Positions 9,671 through 19,558 of a stretch of 64,000 nucleotides of DNA are shown piece by piece. How positions within the stretch are numbered: the first letter of the stretch is position 1; every line of letters starts with the position of its first letter. The notes under the pieces are model-generated. The model saw only the letters and a list, made by a program, of their open reading frames with translations, had not been told where the DNA came from and searched no databases. The DNA is from Candidatus Woesearchaeota archaeon (GTDB lineage: Archaea; Nanobdellota; Nanobdellia; Woesearchaeales; DSVV01), in contig JABJHR010000011.1 in the NCBI GenBank assembly GCA_018661705.1, positions 62,001-126,000 on the forward strand. The letters run 5' to 3'. A program made the translations under genes and the position numbers.

Positions 9671-11986
9671 TTATCCTCTCCTTACCTTATCCCTAACTCT
9701 TCTGATTAGGAATTCAATTAATAATACAATCATTGCGGCAACTACAAAATACCAATCAATAAATTTCTTTGATAAAATTTCTATTTTTGCTTTTTCTTTT
9801 GCTTTCTCTGTTATAGCAAGTGAATTACTAGGATCAAAAATACTTCCACCTGTTTCTTTAGTAATAAATTCTATAACTTTATCATTAAAACCTACATTTT
9901 TATACTCAAGATCATAATTAATACCATACTCCCTTCCAAGAATATTTGCAAAACCAACTTCTTTAGGCAAAATTAAACATTCATAAAGATCTCCTTCTGT
10001 ATTATGAAATGTACATTCTCCTGATTTTGGTAGATTCTTTCCTTTATATTCAACTTTTGTTTCTTTATTAACAATTGCATTGCTTACTCTAACATAAGAA
10101 TCTTGTTTTCTACTTGGATCTCCAACACCCCAATCCATAACTCTATAAATCAAGAAAATATTTGCTGGCGTATACATTTCTTGGGCCCATTCAGTTCCAT
10201 CATCAGTTGAAATAACTCCTACTTTATTATAATTATTAACTGAAACTAATGGAATACCAGTTCCTGTTGTTACTAACACATCAGCAGATGCTACAGGAAT
10301 AACTGAGTTATAACGGAATAAACTACCTCCTACGCTAAGATCTCTTGTAATCCAATGGTTGGGGTTAGAAATAATCATGTTTTTCTCAAATAAATTATTT
10401 GCTTCTTGAGGATTATAAATATACATGCCCCTTCCAAAACTACTTATTGCTTGCCTAGATTTTTTTAATGCTGGATCTTCAAAATCAGGATTAGCAAGAT
10501 TATAACTATGAACTCTAATTCCTTGATTCCTTAATGCCTTTAGAAGTTCTATAGATGCAATAAAAGTTTTTTCATAAATTGCACCATCGGAGATTACAAC
10601 AATATTATTATTACCTGGTTTTCCTTCTAACATTTTACCTGCTTTCTTTAATCCAAAATCAAGTCTTGCTGGCCTATACCATTTAACACCATCAATTTCG
10701 TTAATCTCTTCATGATTTTTCATATCAGTTAAAATATCATCTTTTTGTTTGACAGATTTCCAATCAGAAACAATCTCTGAATTATGTGCAAAACTAAGAA
10801 CAGCAACTGAAATATCTTCTTTTCTGAAAATAAAATTATTTAAAATATCATTTGTAATTAATTCTTCCCTAGTTAATTTACTTGAAACATAACCTGAACC
10901 ATCTACTAAAAAGATATAATTAAAGTCAACACCAGATTCTTCCATTGTACCTTTTCTAACTGGCAGTAAAAGATCAATTTCTGTGTTTGTAACAAATGAT
11001 TTTTCACCACCGATCACAATTAAACCATTTCCATCATCTGTAAACTCTTCAATTGCTTTTCCTTGATCAAATGTGATACTATCCATCTTATCATTGATCA
11101 CAACAGAATAATAACTAGAAAGATCTAATGGAAGAGAAGACACTTTATTTGTATTGTATCGTGCATTTAAGATTTTGTCAACAAATGAAGATTTATCTGA
11201 CAAGTATAATACTTTTGGTTTAGGAACTACATCAACAACATGATAATAATGATTATTGATATCATAAAGATCCTTTGTGATTATTTCTGCAACAATTTTA
11301 AATTGACCATTTTGAGTAAATTTATGTTTAACCTGAGTAGATGCAGCAGCTGTTTCCTCATCAAAAACAACATTATTATTAATTTTTACTACAACTTTTA
11401 CTGGGTTTTTAGCATTAACTAATTCAACATTAAACACATAATCTGTATCAACAATAGATGAAGAAGGTCCTTTTAATGAAATGCTTACATCTACTTTTTT
11501 CTCTTCTAATCTTAAAGCATTTATTGTTGTATTAAATTTCTTTGCAAAGGTAACAACATCATGTAGATCCATACTTAGTTTGTCATTGTTTCCGTCTGTA
11601 ACTAAAAGTAAATTTTTCTTATGTAATTCTCTAAATACTCCATCACCCAACATTGAAGAAGTTCCTGAAGCAATTTGCTTGATGTTAGTAGGAATCTTTT
11701 TTTCTAGTTTATTTTTTAAGGCATTTAAGTTAACTTCAAATAAGTCCATTGACTTTGAATCATCATATAAAATATTAATTTCAGGATTACCATCACTTGT
11801 TTCTTTTTGAACAACAAAAGGAGAAGTAAGAGCAGCTATTAATAATGCAAGAATAATAATTCTTGTGAAAAATAAAATAATCCTATAGTTCCTTGTGGGA
11901 ATTTTATCTTTATCCTCAAACTTAACAAAATTAATTATTAACAAGATAAATAGCAAGACTACTGCTGGAATGAACAACAGTGCCAT
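9671..11986 (-). CDS. Membrane protein with GATase-like and von Willebrand A domains
   Basis: 771 residues. Two N-terminal membrane helices (about 1-20 and 34-56) and one near the C-terminus (WYFVVAAMIVLLIEFLIRR) bracket a large exported region. The first vWA-like unit begins with DDSKS (an intact DxSxS MIDAS). A second begins LVDGSGYVSS, in which the second MIDAS serine is displaced. The arrangement resembles the BatA/BatB-like membrane proteins of MoxR operons. The ATG has no ribosome site. A good AGGTGATC lies about 35 nt upstream and the frame stays open there (…INLDQPQ before M1), so translation may start upstream at a non-ATG codon. Confidence 0.85.
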   Translation of the reverse strand: MALLFIPAVVLLFILLIINFVKFEDKDKIPTRNYRIILFFTRIIILALLIAALTSPFVVQKETSDGNPEINILYDDSKSMDLFEVNLNALKNKLEKKIPTNIKQIASGTSSMLGDGVFRELHKKNLLLVTDGNNDKLSMDLHDVVTFAKKFNTTINALRLEEKKVDVSISLKGPSSSIVDTDYVFNVELVNAKNPVKVVVKINNNVVFDEETAAASTQVKHKFTQNGQFKIVAEIITKDLYDINNHYYHVVDVVPKPKVLYLSDKSSFVDKILNARYNTNKVSSLPLDLSSYYSVVINDKMDSITFDQGKAIEEFTDDGNGLIVIGGEKSFVTNTEIDLLLPVRKGTMEESGVDFNYIFLVDGSGYVSSKLTREELITNDILNNFIFRKEDISVAVLSFAHNSEIVSDWKSVKQKDDILTDMKNHEEINEIDGVKWYRPARLDFGLKKAGKMLEGKPGNNNIVVISDGAIYEKTFIASIELLKALRNQGIRVHSYNLANPDFEDPALKKSRQAISSFGRGMYIYNPQEANNLFEKNMIISNPNHWITRDLSVGGSLFRYNSVIPVASADVLVTTGTGIPLVSVNNYNKVGVISTDDGTEWAQEMYTPANIFLIYRVMDWGVGDPSRKQDSYVRVSNAIVNKETKVEYKGKNLPKSGECTFHNTEGDLYECLILPKEVGFANILGREYGINYDLEYKNVGFNDKVIEFITKETGGSIFDPSNSLAITEKAKEKAKIEILSKKFIDWYFVVAAMIVLLIEFLIRRVRDKVRRG

Positions 11987-12021
11987 TTGTGGCTGATCGA
12001 GATTAATTCCAAAAGGTAAGA

Positions 12022-13875
12022 TTATAGATCACCTCTGACTTTTACATATAATAATTCAAGGAATAATAAAATTAAAATCCCATATATAAACCAAGTTATT
12101 AATCTTTTTTTAGATTCTTCTGTACCTAATTCTGCTTTATAATCTTCTACTTTCTCAGAATCTAATTTAAAATTAATACTTGATTCTTTTTGACTTAAAA
12201 GATTTACATAAACTTCTCTGCCTTGAAGGCTATATTTACCAATTTCATTAAACTCAATAGTTCCAACTTTTACTTTTTTTGTAGGTGTTTGAACTTCCAT
12301 TTCATCATCAAACAATATTTTTTCACCAGCACGATAATTAAGATTATTAATGTTCTCAGCACTGATTAGATAATCAATCATTTGTTGCCAGAAGATAGGA
12401 TATGAAACATCAAACTTAAATTTACTTTCTGAATCAAAAATACCATAATAAGCAACTTTTCCTCCTCCAACATTAGCCACAGCAATTATAGTTGCATTGT
12501 CTTTGCCACTTGCTAAAGCAACACCACCTTTTTTTAATGATGCTTGGAAATACTTATCGGTTTTTGAAAAGCTTAAATCATTGGTAACTTCATTAATTGC
12601 TTGAAGATTGTAAACATCTGTTGAACCTGTAACTAATTTTCCAAGTTTAACAGGAAGTAGTTTTGATGCCTTTGATTTCTCTAATCCTTCAAAGCCCGTT
12701 ACAATCAATCCAGCACCTTCTTTTTTTACTAATCTTTCTATTTTATCAACAGCTGCAGAAGGTAATTTTCCTTTATCCACCTTACTAATGATAAACACGT
12801 CATGATTAATTGGTGGCATTTTTGGAGGAGCAGCAATCTCAACTTCAACATTACTATTCCAAGCAATCTTATATGCTGTTAAAGCAGGCAGAATGAAACT
12901 TTTTTCTTCATTTGTAATTAATAATACCTTGATTTTTTTCTTGACCGGAGTTAAAATATGGATTTCATTATCTAATTCAAAATCATCCTTAATTAAAAGT
13001 TTTACTTTGTTATCGCCTTCTTTGTTAATTAATGTGATTTTTTCATCCATATTTGGAGAAATGGAAACACTTTTCTTATCACCATTAAGATCAACATCAA
13101 ACTTAACACTTTTCTCATTGAAATTATGAATTGTAATTTTAGATTCTTTCTCTGATAAATCTGCATTTACAATACCAATATTATTTGCATTCCCCATGTT
13201 TAAATCTACAAATTCAACATAAGTTCCTTTTGCTTCAAGTGTTTTTTTTGCAATCAATGGTTCAACACTATCGGTATTAACAAAATCACTGATTACTACT
13301 ACACGACCCTTTTCTCCTGATAACAAATCACCTGCAGCAAGTATAGAATTTCCAATCCCAGATAAACCATGACTGGGTTTAATTTTATTGATTATTTCAA
13401 AGGCTTCTTCTTCTTTTCCACCATCAAGCAGAACAAAGGGTTCATTATCCACTAAGATTATACTTGTTTTCCCTTCAAGATAACTTTTGGATTTAGTAAT
13501 TGCTTTGTTAAATAAATCATCAGCATTCATGCTTGCACTTGTATCAATTACTAGTACAGTATGTTCTTTGCTGATATCTTTTTCAGAATAAAAGAATGGC
13601 TGCATTGCCGCAACAGCAAGTGATGCAATTAATAAGAAATGAAATATTAATAAAAGATCCCTGATTAATTTTTGAAAAAATGATTCTTTTTTTGATTTAC
13701 CTTTATCTTTGACTAAAAATATTAAAGAGGGGATAGTTTTATGCAATGGTTTTGGTCTAATTAGATAAATAATAAACATTACAACTATCCCAATCAAAGC
13801 GTATAAACCAATCTTATTATCAATATGATTAAGTGCAAAATTTTGTGCAGTACTGAAAAAATCAAATATGGCCAT
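12022..13875 (-). CDS. BatA-like membrane protein with von Willebrand A domain
   Basis: 617 residues from the ATG ending at 13875, chosen because AGAGGAAGAG lies just upstream; the open frame extends further, to 13944. Two N-terminal membrane helices precede a vWA domain starting VIDTSASMNADD (DxSxS intact). Beta-rich exported domains and a GATase1-like segment follow, and then a C-terminal membrane helix (RLITWFIYGILILLFLELLY). It is the first gene of the six-gene operon vWA-vWA-coiled coil-membrane protein-MoxR-DUF58. Bacterial BatA/B-type operons share this content. Here it may form an envelope complex assembled by MoxR. Confidence 0.87.
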   Translation of the reverse strand: MAIFDFFSTAQNFALNHIDNKIGLYALIGIVVMFIIYLIRPKPLHKTIPSLIFLVKDKGKSKKESFFQKLIRDLLLIFHFLLIASLAVAAMQPFFYSEKDISKEHTVLVIDTSASMNADDLFNKAITKSKSYLEGKTSIILVDNEPFVLLDGGKEEEAFEIINKIKPSHGLSGIGNSILAAGDLLSGEKGRVVVISDFVNTDSVEPLIAKKTLEAKGTYVEFVDLNMGNANNIGIVNADLSEKESKITIHNFNEKSVKFDVDLNGDKKSVSISPNMDEKITLINKEGDNKVKLLIKDDFELDNEIHILTPVKKKIKVLLITNEEKSFILPALTAYKIAWNSNVEVEIAAPPKMPPINHDVFIISKVDKGKLPSAAVDKIERLVKKEGAGLIVTGFEGLEKSKASKLLPVKLGKLVTGSTDVYNLQAINEVTNDLSFSKTDKYFQASLKKGGVALASGKDNATIIAVANVGGGKVAYYGIFDSESKFKFDVSYPIFWQQMIDYLISAENINNLNYRAGEKILFDDEMEVQTPTKKVKVGTIEFNEIGKYSLQGREVYVNLLSQKESSINFKLDSEKVEDYKAELGTEESKKRLITWFIYGILILLFLELLYVKVRGDL

Positions 13876-14073
13876 GCTCTTCCTCTTTTTTAATTTCTTT
13901 TTATTAAATAGATATGTAAATATATATCTTTGTTTAGTATACATATTTAGATACTAAGGTAAATATAAAGGTTTCGATTTAGAATCTTGCTAATTTGGGA
14001 AAATAATATTTGATAATATCTGATTTACCCGTGTATAAATTAAATTTAGAATTAAGAAATTGACAAAAAATTA

Positions 14074-14811
14074 CTATTTCTTAGATTTTGGAGAAAAAAT
14101 AGATAAAAAACTATTCAGTATAAATCCTGAACCTATATTTAGACCTAATAAGACATTAATGGATGCATAATCATAAACAGTTGTATAATTCATCATTGCC
14201 ACAAAGATTAATATAATTACACCAATTGAAATCAGAGGCATGAATCTTCTCAAAGGCATTATTTTAGTAGTTGTAATAATCAAATTAGTCAGGATTACGC
14301 TTAAAATAGCAGGAACCATCACATAAATTACCTTTCCTATATTTTGGTCTGTACTAATGCTAATAAATATTACAAACACCAACATAAGGAATAAGGAAAA
14401 CCCAAATATTAATTGTGTGGGGAATTTAATACTCAATGGATGATCATAATCCATTATTTTTCCTTTTTTTACTAATTTAATTGCATCATTAATCATATTT
14501 GAATGATGACCAGCCCTTAATAATGCAGCTCTAATTGCTTTATGTGAATATCCATTCTTACTCTGCTTTTTTACATAATCAATAAGCATATTTTGAATGT
14601 AGAAATGCATATCCTTCTTCATTTGTTTTTTAGAAGTAGGTTTTGCTGTTGGTGGTTTTAAATGATGTAAACCATGAAATACTTGATCAATTAACTTCTC
14701 TTTATAACCATAATTAGTAAGAGCATCGAAAATATCTCTTAAATCATAGCCTTGGCTAATCTCAAACTTAACATACCTCTTCAAATGATCAATTAAGTAA
14801 AGCTCATACAT
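14074..14811 (-). CDS. Membrane protein with two N-terminal helical repeats
   Basis: 245 residues. Residues 1-50 and 68-118 form two copies of a helical repeat (consensus L..YVK....GY....I..AL...GY....I...I). Four or so membrane helices follow from about residue 128 to the end. The same repeat occurs once at the C-terminus of the 804-residue surface protein (24230-26644), where it is also linked to a membrane helix. I infer a cytoplasmic interaction module attached to an integral membrane part. No enzyme motif is seen. It is a single gene, divergent from kae1. Confidence 0.8.
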   Translation of the reverse strand: MYELYLIDHLKRYVKFEISQGYDLRDIFDALTNYGYKEKLIDQVFHGLHHLKPPTAKPTSKKQMKKDMHFYIQNMLIDYVKKQSKNGYSHKAIRAALLRAGHHSNMINDAIKLVKKGKIMDYDHPLSIKFPTQLIFGFSLFLMLVFVIFISISTDQNIGKVIYVMVPAILSVILTNLIITTTKIMPLRRFMPLISIGVIILIFVAMMNYTTVYDYASINVLLGLNIGSGFILNSFLSIFSPKSKK

Positions 14812-14894
14812 ATTATCAGTTTATTGGAATGTTTATTTATATATGTTTTGGTTGAAAATGAGATAATTTTTCTGGGATATAAAACTTCGATATG

Positions 14895-15055
14895 TAAAAA
14901 ATAACAACAAAAATGGCACAGACGGACATTTTTTCGCTCTGCTCAAAAATACAATTTGAACTATGTTCAAATGTACATCTAAGCTTTGCTTAGATTGTAC
15001 CCTACTCGCCTCAAGCAAGCTTTCGACTCGCCTGACCATTGTTGTTATTTTTTTA
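14895..15055. repeat. Structured intergenic element A (class 1)
   Basis: A 160-nt stretch bounded by inverted arms (AAAAATAACAACA at 14896-14908 against TGTTGTTATTTTT at 15040-15052). Inside are hairpins such as CTAAGC-TTT-GCTTAG and TTTGAAC-TAT-GTTCAAA, and the motif GGCACAGACGGAC near the left arm. Elements B and C share the GGCA..ACGG start, the inner hairpin and the GCC.. end. It lies between divergent genes. It may be a small RNA or a miniature mobile element. Confidence 0.55.
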
Positions 15056-15067
15056 TTTTTTAAAAAC

Positions 15068-15078
15068 TTATATAAATA
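15068..15078 (+). promoter_or_regulatory. TATA box of kae1
   Basis: TTATATAAATA lies with its centre about 29 nt before the kae1 ATG, the distance expected for a leaderless or nearly leaderless archaeal transcript. Confidence 0.6.
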
Positions 15079-15101
15079 GCATTTAATTCTTATATATTAC
15101 C

Positions 15102-16133
15102 ATGATAGTCTTAGGTATTGAATCAACTGCACACACGTTTGGGGTGGGGATTGTTGATGATAGTAAGAAAAGAGCAAATAAAGTATTAGCTAATGTTAAA
15201 GATAGTTATACAACTAAGAAAGGTGGAATGATACCTTCAAAAGCAGCTGATCACCACGCTGAGATATGTGGAAAAGTTCTTAGAGGTGCCCTTGAAAAAG
15301 CTGGCCAAGCAAAGGGCAAAGAAGAATTAGATATGAAAGATGTTGATGTTATTGCTTATTCACAATCACCTGGTATTGGACATTGTTTAAGAATTGGGGC
15401 AATGGCTGCAAGAAGTTTAGCTGTCAAACATAATAAACCAATTGTTGGTGTTAATCATTGCATTGCACATTTAGAAATTGGAAGATTGGTTACTAAAGCA
15501 AAAAATCCAGTCTTACTTTATTTATCAGGAGCAAACACTCAAGTAATTGCTTACGAAGGAAAAAAGTATAGAATCTTTGGAGAAACATTAGACATGGGCA
15601 TTGGTAATTTTCTAGATTCGTTTGCAAGAGATTTAGGATTAGGATTTCCTGGTGGTCCTGTTGTTGAAAAAATGGCAAAGAAAGTCAAAGGATCAGACAA
15701 ATATGTAGAATTACCTTATTCAGTAAAAGGCATGGACATGAACTTTGGTGGAATGCTAACTAATTTGAAACAGAAAATAAAAAGTGGAAAATTTAAGAAA
15801 GAAGATTTATGTTTTTCTGTACAAGAAACAGCATTTGCAATGATGGTAGAGGTAGCAGAAAGGGCATTAGCACATTGTGATAAATCTGAACTTCTTTTAG
15901 GTGGCGGAGTTGCTTGTAATAAACGTTTGCAAGAAATGTGTGATAAAATGTGTAAAGCTCGTGGAGCAAAGATGTATGTTCCTGCAAATGAATTCTTAGT
16001 AGATAATGCTGGAATGATAGCTTGGCTTGGTTTATTGCAACATAAAGCTGGCGATAAATTAAAAATAGAAAAAGCAGACATTAAACCATATATCAGAACA
16101 GATGAAATAGAAGTTAAATGGCGAAAAGATTAA
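15102..16133 (+). CDS. kae1: Kae1, tRNA N6-threonylcarbamoyladenosine synthase subunit
   Basis: 343 residues, the catalytic ASKHA-fold subunit of KEOPS that transfers threonylcarbamoyl to A37 of ANN-decoding tRNAs. The metal-binding HCIAH is at residues 119-123. The ATP-binding segments SGANTQV and GGGVACNKRL and the FGGMLTNLKQ region are present. The length fits stand-alone Kae1, without the Bud32 kinase fusion found in some archaea, and no bud32 is adjacent. A TATA box lies 29 nt upstream. The next gene is convergent. Confidence 0.97.
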   Translation: MIVLGIESTAHTFGVGIVDDSKKRANKVLANVKDSYTTKKGGMIPSKAADHHAEICGKVLRGALEKAGQAKGKEELDMKDVDVIAYSQSPGIGHCLRIGAMAARSLAVKHNKPIVGVNHCIAHLEIGRLVTKAKNPVLLYLSGANTQVIAYEGKKYRIFGETLDMGIGNFLDSFARDLGLGFPGGPVVEKMAKKVKGSDKYVELPYSVKGMDMNFGGMLTNLKQKIKSGKFKKEDLCFSVQETAFAMMVEVAERALAHCDKSELLLGGGVACNKRLQEMCDKMCKARGAKMYVPANEFLVDNAGMIAWLGLLQHKAGDKLKIEKADIKPYIRTDEIEVKWRKD

Positions 16134-16171
16134 TTCTATTAATTATTTAACCATTCAAAGAATCTAAATAA

Positions 16172-18187
16172 TTATTTTTTCATTAATTTCTTTAGAACTT
16201 TTTCTTTACCTTTCCAATACAAAGCCTCTTTAAGGACTTGTGCAAGTGTTGTAACAGGAACAATTTTTATTTTGTTTACTTTGTCCTTAGGTAAGATTAT
16301 ATCCTTAAGGTTTGAATTAGGAACTATTACTGTTTTCATGCCAGCATCAATTGCTGCCTCAACTTTTGCTGATAATCCACCAATAGGTAAAACTTCTCCC
16401 CTAACAGACAAACTACCAGTCATTGCACAATCTTGTTTAATAGGGATTCCCTTTAATGCACTAATTACAGATGTTGCTACAGCAATGCTTGCAGAATCTC
16501 CTTCTACACCTTCATAAGTTTGTAAAAACTGAACATAAATATCATACTTCCCATTCAGGTCTTCACCAAAATATTTTTTAATAATTGCAGTTACGTTTTT
16601 TACTGCTTCTTTTGCAATCTCACCTAGTTTACCAGTTGCAATAATCTCTCTTTCTTTTCCACCAGGCGTTACCTCTGATTCAATGGCTAGAATAATTCCA
16701 GAATATGCATCTCCACCACCAATCACTGCTAAACCATTAACTCTACCAACATGATTACCAGTTACCTTAATTACTTCATACTCTTTTTTACGTTCAATAT
16801 ATTTGTCTGCTAATTGTTGTTCAAGTGTTCTTGCAATTTTCTTTGCAGTAAGAATATGATTAGGTTCTACTAATTCTGCTTTTTTCTCTAATGCAACATC
16901 ACCTGCAGCCCTTATCAAACCACCAAGTTCTCTTAATCTTAAAGTTAAATGTCCTTTTCTGTTTGCTCGTCTTCGTGCTTCTTCGATCATATGAATAACA
17001 GCATCTTTTGAAAAATGAGGGATTTTTCCATCTTTGAAAACTTCCTGTGCAATGAATCTTGCAATCTTTAATCTGTTATCAGAAGTATCTAACATTGTAT
17101 CTTTCATATAAATTTCATAACCATAGCCCCTTATTCTAGACCTTAAAGCAGGATGCATGTGTTTGATTGTTTCTAAATTACCTGCAGCAATAAGAATAAA
17201 TCTACATGGAACTGGTTCTGTTCTAACCATTGCTCCTGCACTTCTTTCACTCTGTCCAGTAATGGAATATTTACCTTCTTGTAAAGCAGTTAATAATTCT
17301 TGTTGGGTATGCGGCTGTAGTGTTGCAATTTCATCAACAAATAAAACACCTAAATGAGCTTTGTGAATCATTCCAGCAACTACTCTTTCATTTGCAGGTG
17401 TTCCTAAACCACCACTTTGAAAAGGATCGTGAAGACAATCTCCTAACAATGCACCTGCGTGCGCACCAGTTGCATCAAAAAAAGGTGCTTCAGTTTTACC
17501 AAAATTATCAACAATTAATTTAGGGTTCCCCCCATTTTTTGAGACAGCCATTCGTTTTCCAAAATTAATTAATAATACAAATGCAACTAAGAAAAACATT
17601 CCACCAATGAAAAATGCAGTGAACATGATTGCAGCTGCTGTAGCTCCTAATTTTTCTTCATATATTTTTAAAATCCACCACGGAGCAATCATTGCAACAA
17701 TTGCAAGAACAAACATTAAAATATTTTGATTCTTAAACATTTTAGAACCTTCCATCTTTGTTCTTAATACTGCTTCTCTTCCTTTTCCAACTGGTACTGT
17801 TCTGATTAATGGTTTGTTTTCATCATTAGGATTAGAAAAAGAAATAACATCAACTAATTTTTCCTTTGGCAAAAGCTCTGCTAATGCAAGACCCATCATA
17901 GATTTCCCTGTTCCAGGTTCACCAATTAATAAAACATGCCGCCTTTGAGAAGCTGATTTTTTCATAACCTCAACAGCATCTTCTTGACCAATAACCTGAT
18001 CAATTATTTTTTTAGGAACTTTTATATCTTTAGTACTAGAAAAATTAAAATTATTATTAGCCCCAATAGTTTTTATAGACTTTTGAGTTTTCATAGTATT
18101 AGTTTTTATATTCTTTCCAGCAAGAGCTACTTTTTTCTGTCTAGATAATTTATTAGATGATGCTTTTCTTATTTTCCTAACAACCAT
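16172..18187 (-). CDS. lonB: Archaeal membrane-bound ATP-dependent protease LonB
   Basis: About 671 residues. The AAA+ domain has Walker A GEPGTGKS. Two membrane helices inserted in it ([20 protein letters not shown] and a second starting [20 protein letters not shown]) are diagnostic of archaeal LonB. The C-terminal Lon protease domain has the Ser of [10 protein letters not shown] and the Lys of [14 protein letters not shown] as catalytic dyad. It is the main membrane quality-control protease in archaea lacking FtsH. An upstream GTG would add four residues, but the TATA box at 18211-18218 places transcription at about the ATG ending at 18187. Confidence 0.96.
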   Translation of the reverse strand: MVVRKIRKASSNKLSRQKKVALAGKNIKTNTMKTQKSIKTIGANNNFNFSSTKDIKVPKKIIDQVIGQEDAVEVMKKSASQRRHVLLIGEPGTGKSMMGLALAELLPKEKLVDVISFSNPNDENKPLIRTVPVGKGREAVLRTKMEGSKMFKNQNILMFVLAIVAMIAPWWILKIYEEKLGATAAAIMFTAFFIGGMFFLVAFVLLINFGKRMAVSKNGGNPKLIVDNFGKTEAPFFDATGAHAGALLGDCLHDPFQSGGLGTPANERVVAGMIHKAHLGVLFVDEIATLQPHTQQELLTALQEGKYSITGQSERSAGAMVRTEPVPCRFILIAAGNLETIKHMHPALRSRIRGYGYEIYMKDTMLDTSDNRLKIARFIAQEVFKDGKIPHFSKDAVIHMIEEARRRANRKGHLTLRLRELGGLIRAAGDVALEKKAELVEPNHILTAKKIARTLEQQLADKYIERKKEYEVIKVTGNHVGRVNGLAVIGGGDAYSGIILAIESEVTPGGKEREIIATGKLGEIAKEAVKNVTAIIKKYFGEDLNGKYDIYVQFLQTYEGVEGDSASIAVATSVISALKGIPIKQDCAMTGSLSVRGEVLPIGGLSAKVEAAIDAGMKTVIVPNSNLKDIILPKDKVNKIKIVPVTTLAQVLKEALYWKGKEKVLKKLMKK

Positions 18188-18210
18188 GAATATATTCACT
18201 TATTTACTTA

Positions 18211-18218
18211 TTTATATA
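18211..18218 (-). promoter_or_regulatory. TATA box of lonB
   Basis: On the minus strand TATATAAA lies 25-30 nt before the ATG at 18187. This decides the lonB start, because the alternative GTG at 18199 would lie upstream of the expected transcript start. Confidence 0.55.
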
Positions 18219-18235
18219 GGTTTTGGTAATATAAG

Positions 18236-18412
18236 TAAAGTAAGAAGTTAGAAGTTTTAAGTTTGTAGTGGGAATAAAAAGGTAATAAAGGTTTGAAGGG
18301 TTTTAAGGGTTAGAAAGGTAATTGTATTCCTTTCAAACCTTTCCTACCTTTAGAACCTTTCCTACATCTATTCTAACTTATTACTTCTCACTTAGAACTA
18401 CGAACTAAATTA
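18236..18412. repeat. Long imperfect palindrome P1 (S23-hairpin family)
   Basis: About 175 nt fold back on themselves. The left half is built from GAAGTTAGAAGTTTTAAG and AAAGGTTTGAAGGGTTTTAAG units, and the right half carries their complement (AAACCTTTCCTACC, CTTATTACTTCTCACTTAG). It fills the gap between the metallopeptidase stop and lonB. It holds no gene. It resembles P2-P5 in style, although its units are purine-rich variants. Confidence 0.6.
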
Positions 18413-18415
18413 AAA

Positions 18416-19372
18416 TTAAGTCATACTAAATTCCATACTAACTTCTTTAGTAGTTAAGCCCTTGAAAACGTCAATTGCTCTTTTTCCCGCGCTAACCAAT
18501 TTTTTAACAAAACCAAAAGCGACATCGTGTAATCCATTTGAAGCTGGTTGAAAATTAATGTTAATGTTTTCTGCTAAATTTGCAATATTATTATCTTTGA
18601 TTGCTTTCATCCATGCAAGTTCAAATGCAAATGCTTTTGCTTCTTCATCATGTTGATTGTTTAAAGGAGCAGATAATACATGGCCAATTTCGTGACCTAA
18701 AACAAGCATAACAACATCTAATTTATTTTGTTTAATAACAACTTGGTTATTCAAGTGAACAGCAAATCCTTGAATTCCTGGACTCCATTCTCCGCCATTT
18801 GATTTATGTAATATTTTAAATTTATCTTCATCACAAATTGTAATCTTAATATGAGACGGTAATTCATAACCAGTAACTAATCTAAATGTGTCTTTTATGT
18901 GTTCTTCTATTTCTTGTGCTTTTTCAATAAATTGTGTGTCTGGTCTATAAAGAGCTAAGAAATTTTCAGGAACAAAATATTCTTGTGGTCGAGAAGATGA
19001 CGCATAAGATAAAGGATTATAATTAAAACTAGTATATTGTTGAGATTGAAGTGCCGGTGATTGTTGGGGTGCACGATATTCTAATGGGTTTTTAGGGGTT
19101 TGGGTTTGTCCAGAAAACTGAGATGGTGAAGGGAGAGCTGGACGAGAAGAGTAACAAGAAATTGCAGGTTGAGAAGAAGAAGAAGAAGCTGAGGACATTG
19201 GAATGTAGGATTGAACACCTGGCAGGGTACTCTCTGGGGAAGATGAAGTACTATAAGATGAGATAAGTCCTTCAATTCCTCTATCCTCAATAACGCTTCT
19301 TGAAGCATGAAAACTAAATGATCGTTCTATTTTTTCTTGAACGTGAACATAAACTTTACTTTGGTACATCAT
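18416..19372 (-). CDS. Zinc metallopeptidase (HEIGH) with disordered Ser/Pro/Gln-rich N-terminal half
   Basis: 318 residues. Residues 40-130 are low-complexity (Ser, Pro, Gln, Tyr). The C-terminal half is a gluzincin-like peptidase with HEIGH at 227-231, preceded by VMLVLG and followed by HDEEAKAFAFEL, which can supply the third, glutamate ligand. No signal peptide or membrane helix is seen. Its first codon overlaps the stop of the upstream 61-residue peptide gene (ATGA), so translation is coupled. The substrate is unknown. The coupled Cys/Gly-rich peptide is the obvious candidate substrate or partner, which is inference only. Confidence 0.8.
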   Translation of the reverse strand: MMYQSKVYVHVQEKIERSFSFHASRSVIEDRGIEGLISSYSTSSSPESTLPGVQSYIPMSSASSSSSQPAISCYSSRPALPSPSQFSGQTQTPKNPLEYRAPQQSPALQSQQYTSFNYNPLSYASSSRPQEYFVPENFLALYRPDTQFIEKAQEIEEHIKDTFRLVTGYELPSHIKITICDEDKFKILHKSNGGEWSPGIQGFAVHLNNQVVIKQNKLDVVMLVLGHEIGHVLSAPLNNQHDEEAKAFAFELAWMKAIKDNNIANLAENININFQPASNGLHDVAFGFVKKLVSAGKRAIDVFKGLTTKEVSMEFSMT

Positions 19373-19554
19373 TGGTACACACCTTGTGTGGAGTAACTTC
19401 CTGAACTTGCACTTGCATAAGATATTGATGATGCTTCTGAGATGGAGGCTGAATAATCCGCACTAGCACTTCCAGCATTTCCAGCGCAGTACATAGCACT
19501 ACCAACACTGCTTGCCCCTGATGAATATCCACAACCTCCACATCCGCTACACAT
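19369..19554 (-). CDS. Cys/Gly/Ser/Ala-rich small peptide, coupled to metallopeptidase
   Basis: 61 residues beginning MCSGCGGCGYSSG, then a strongly Ser/Ala/Gly/Tyr-rich chain with one more Cys at position 23. A GGTGA site stands six bases before the ATG. The stop overlaps the next start by four bases. This strong coupling argues that it is a real gene although the composition is simple. The N-terminal Cys cluster could bind a metal or be modified or lipidated, and the tail resembles a disordered or self-assembling segment. I know no family for it. Confidence 0.7.
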   Translation of the reverse strand: MCSGCGGCGYSSGASSVGSAMYCAGNAGSASADYSASISEASSISYASASSGSYSTQGVYQ

Positions 19555-19558
19555 TTTT

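Noticed and set aside
14833-15039. 68-codon minus-strand open frame between kae1 and the repeat-containing membrane protein gene
   Set aside because: It lies wholly in structured element A, has no ribosome site, and its sequence follows the hairpins of the element and shows no protein-like composition.
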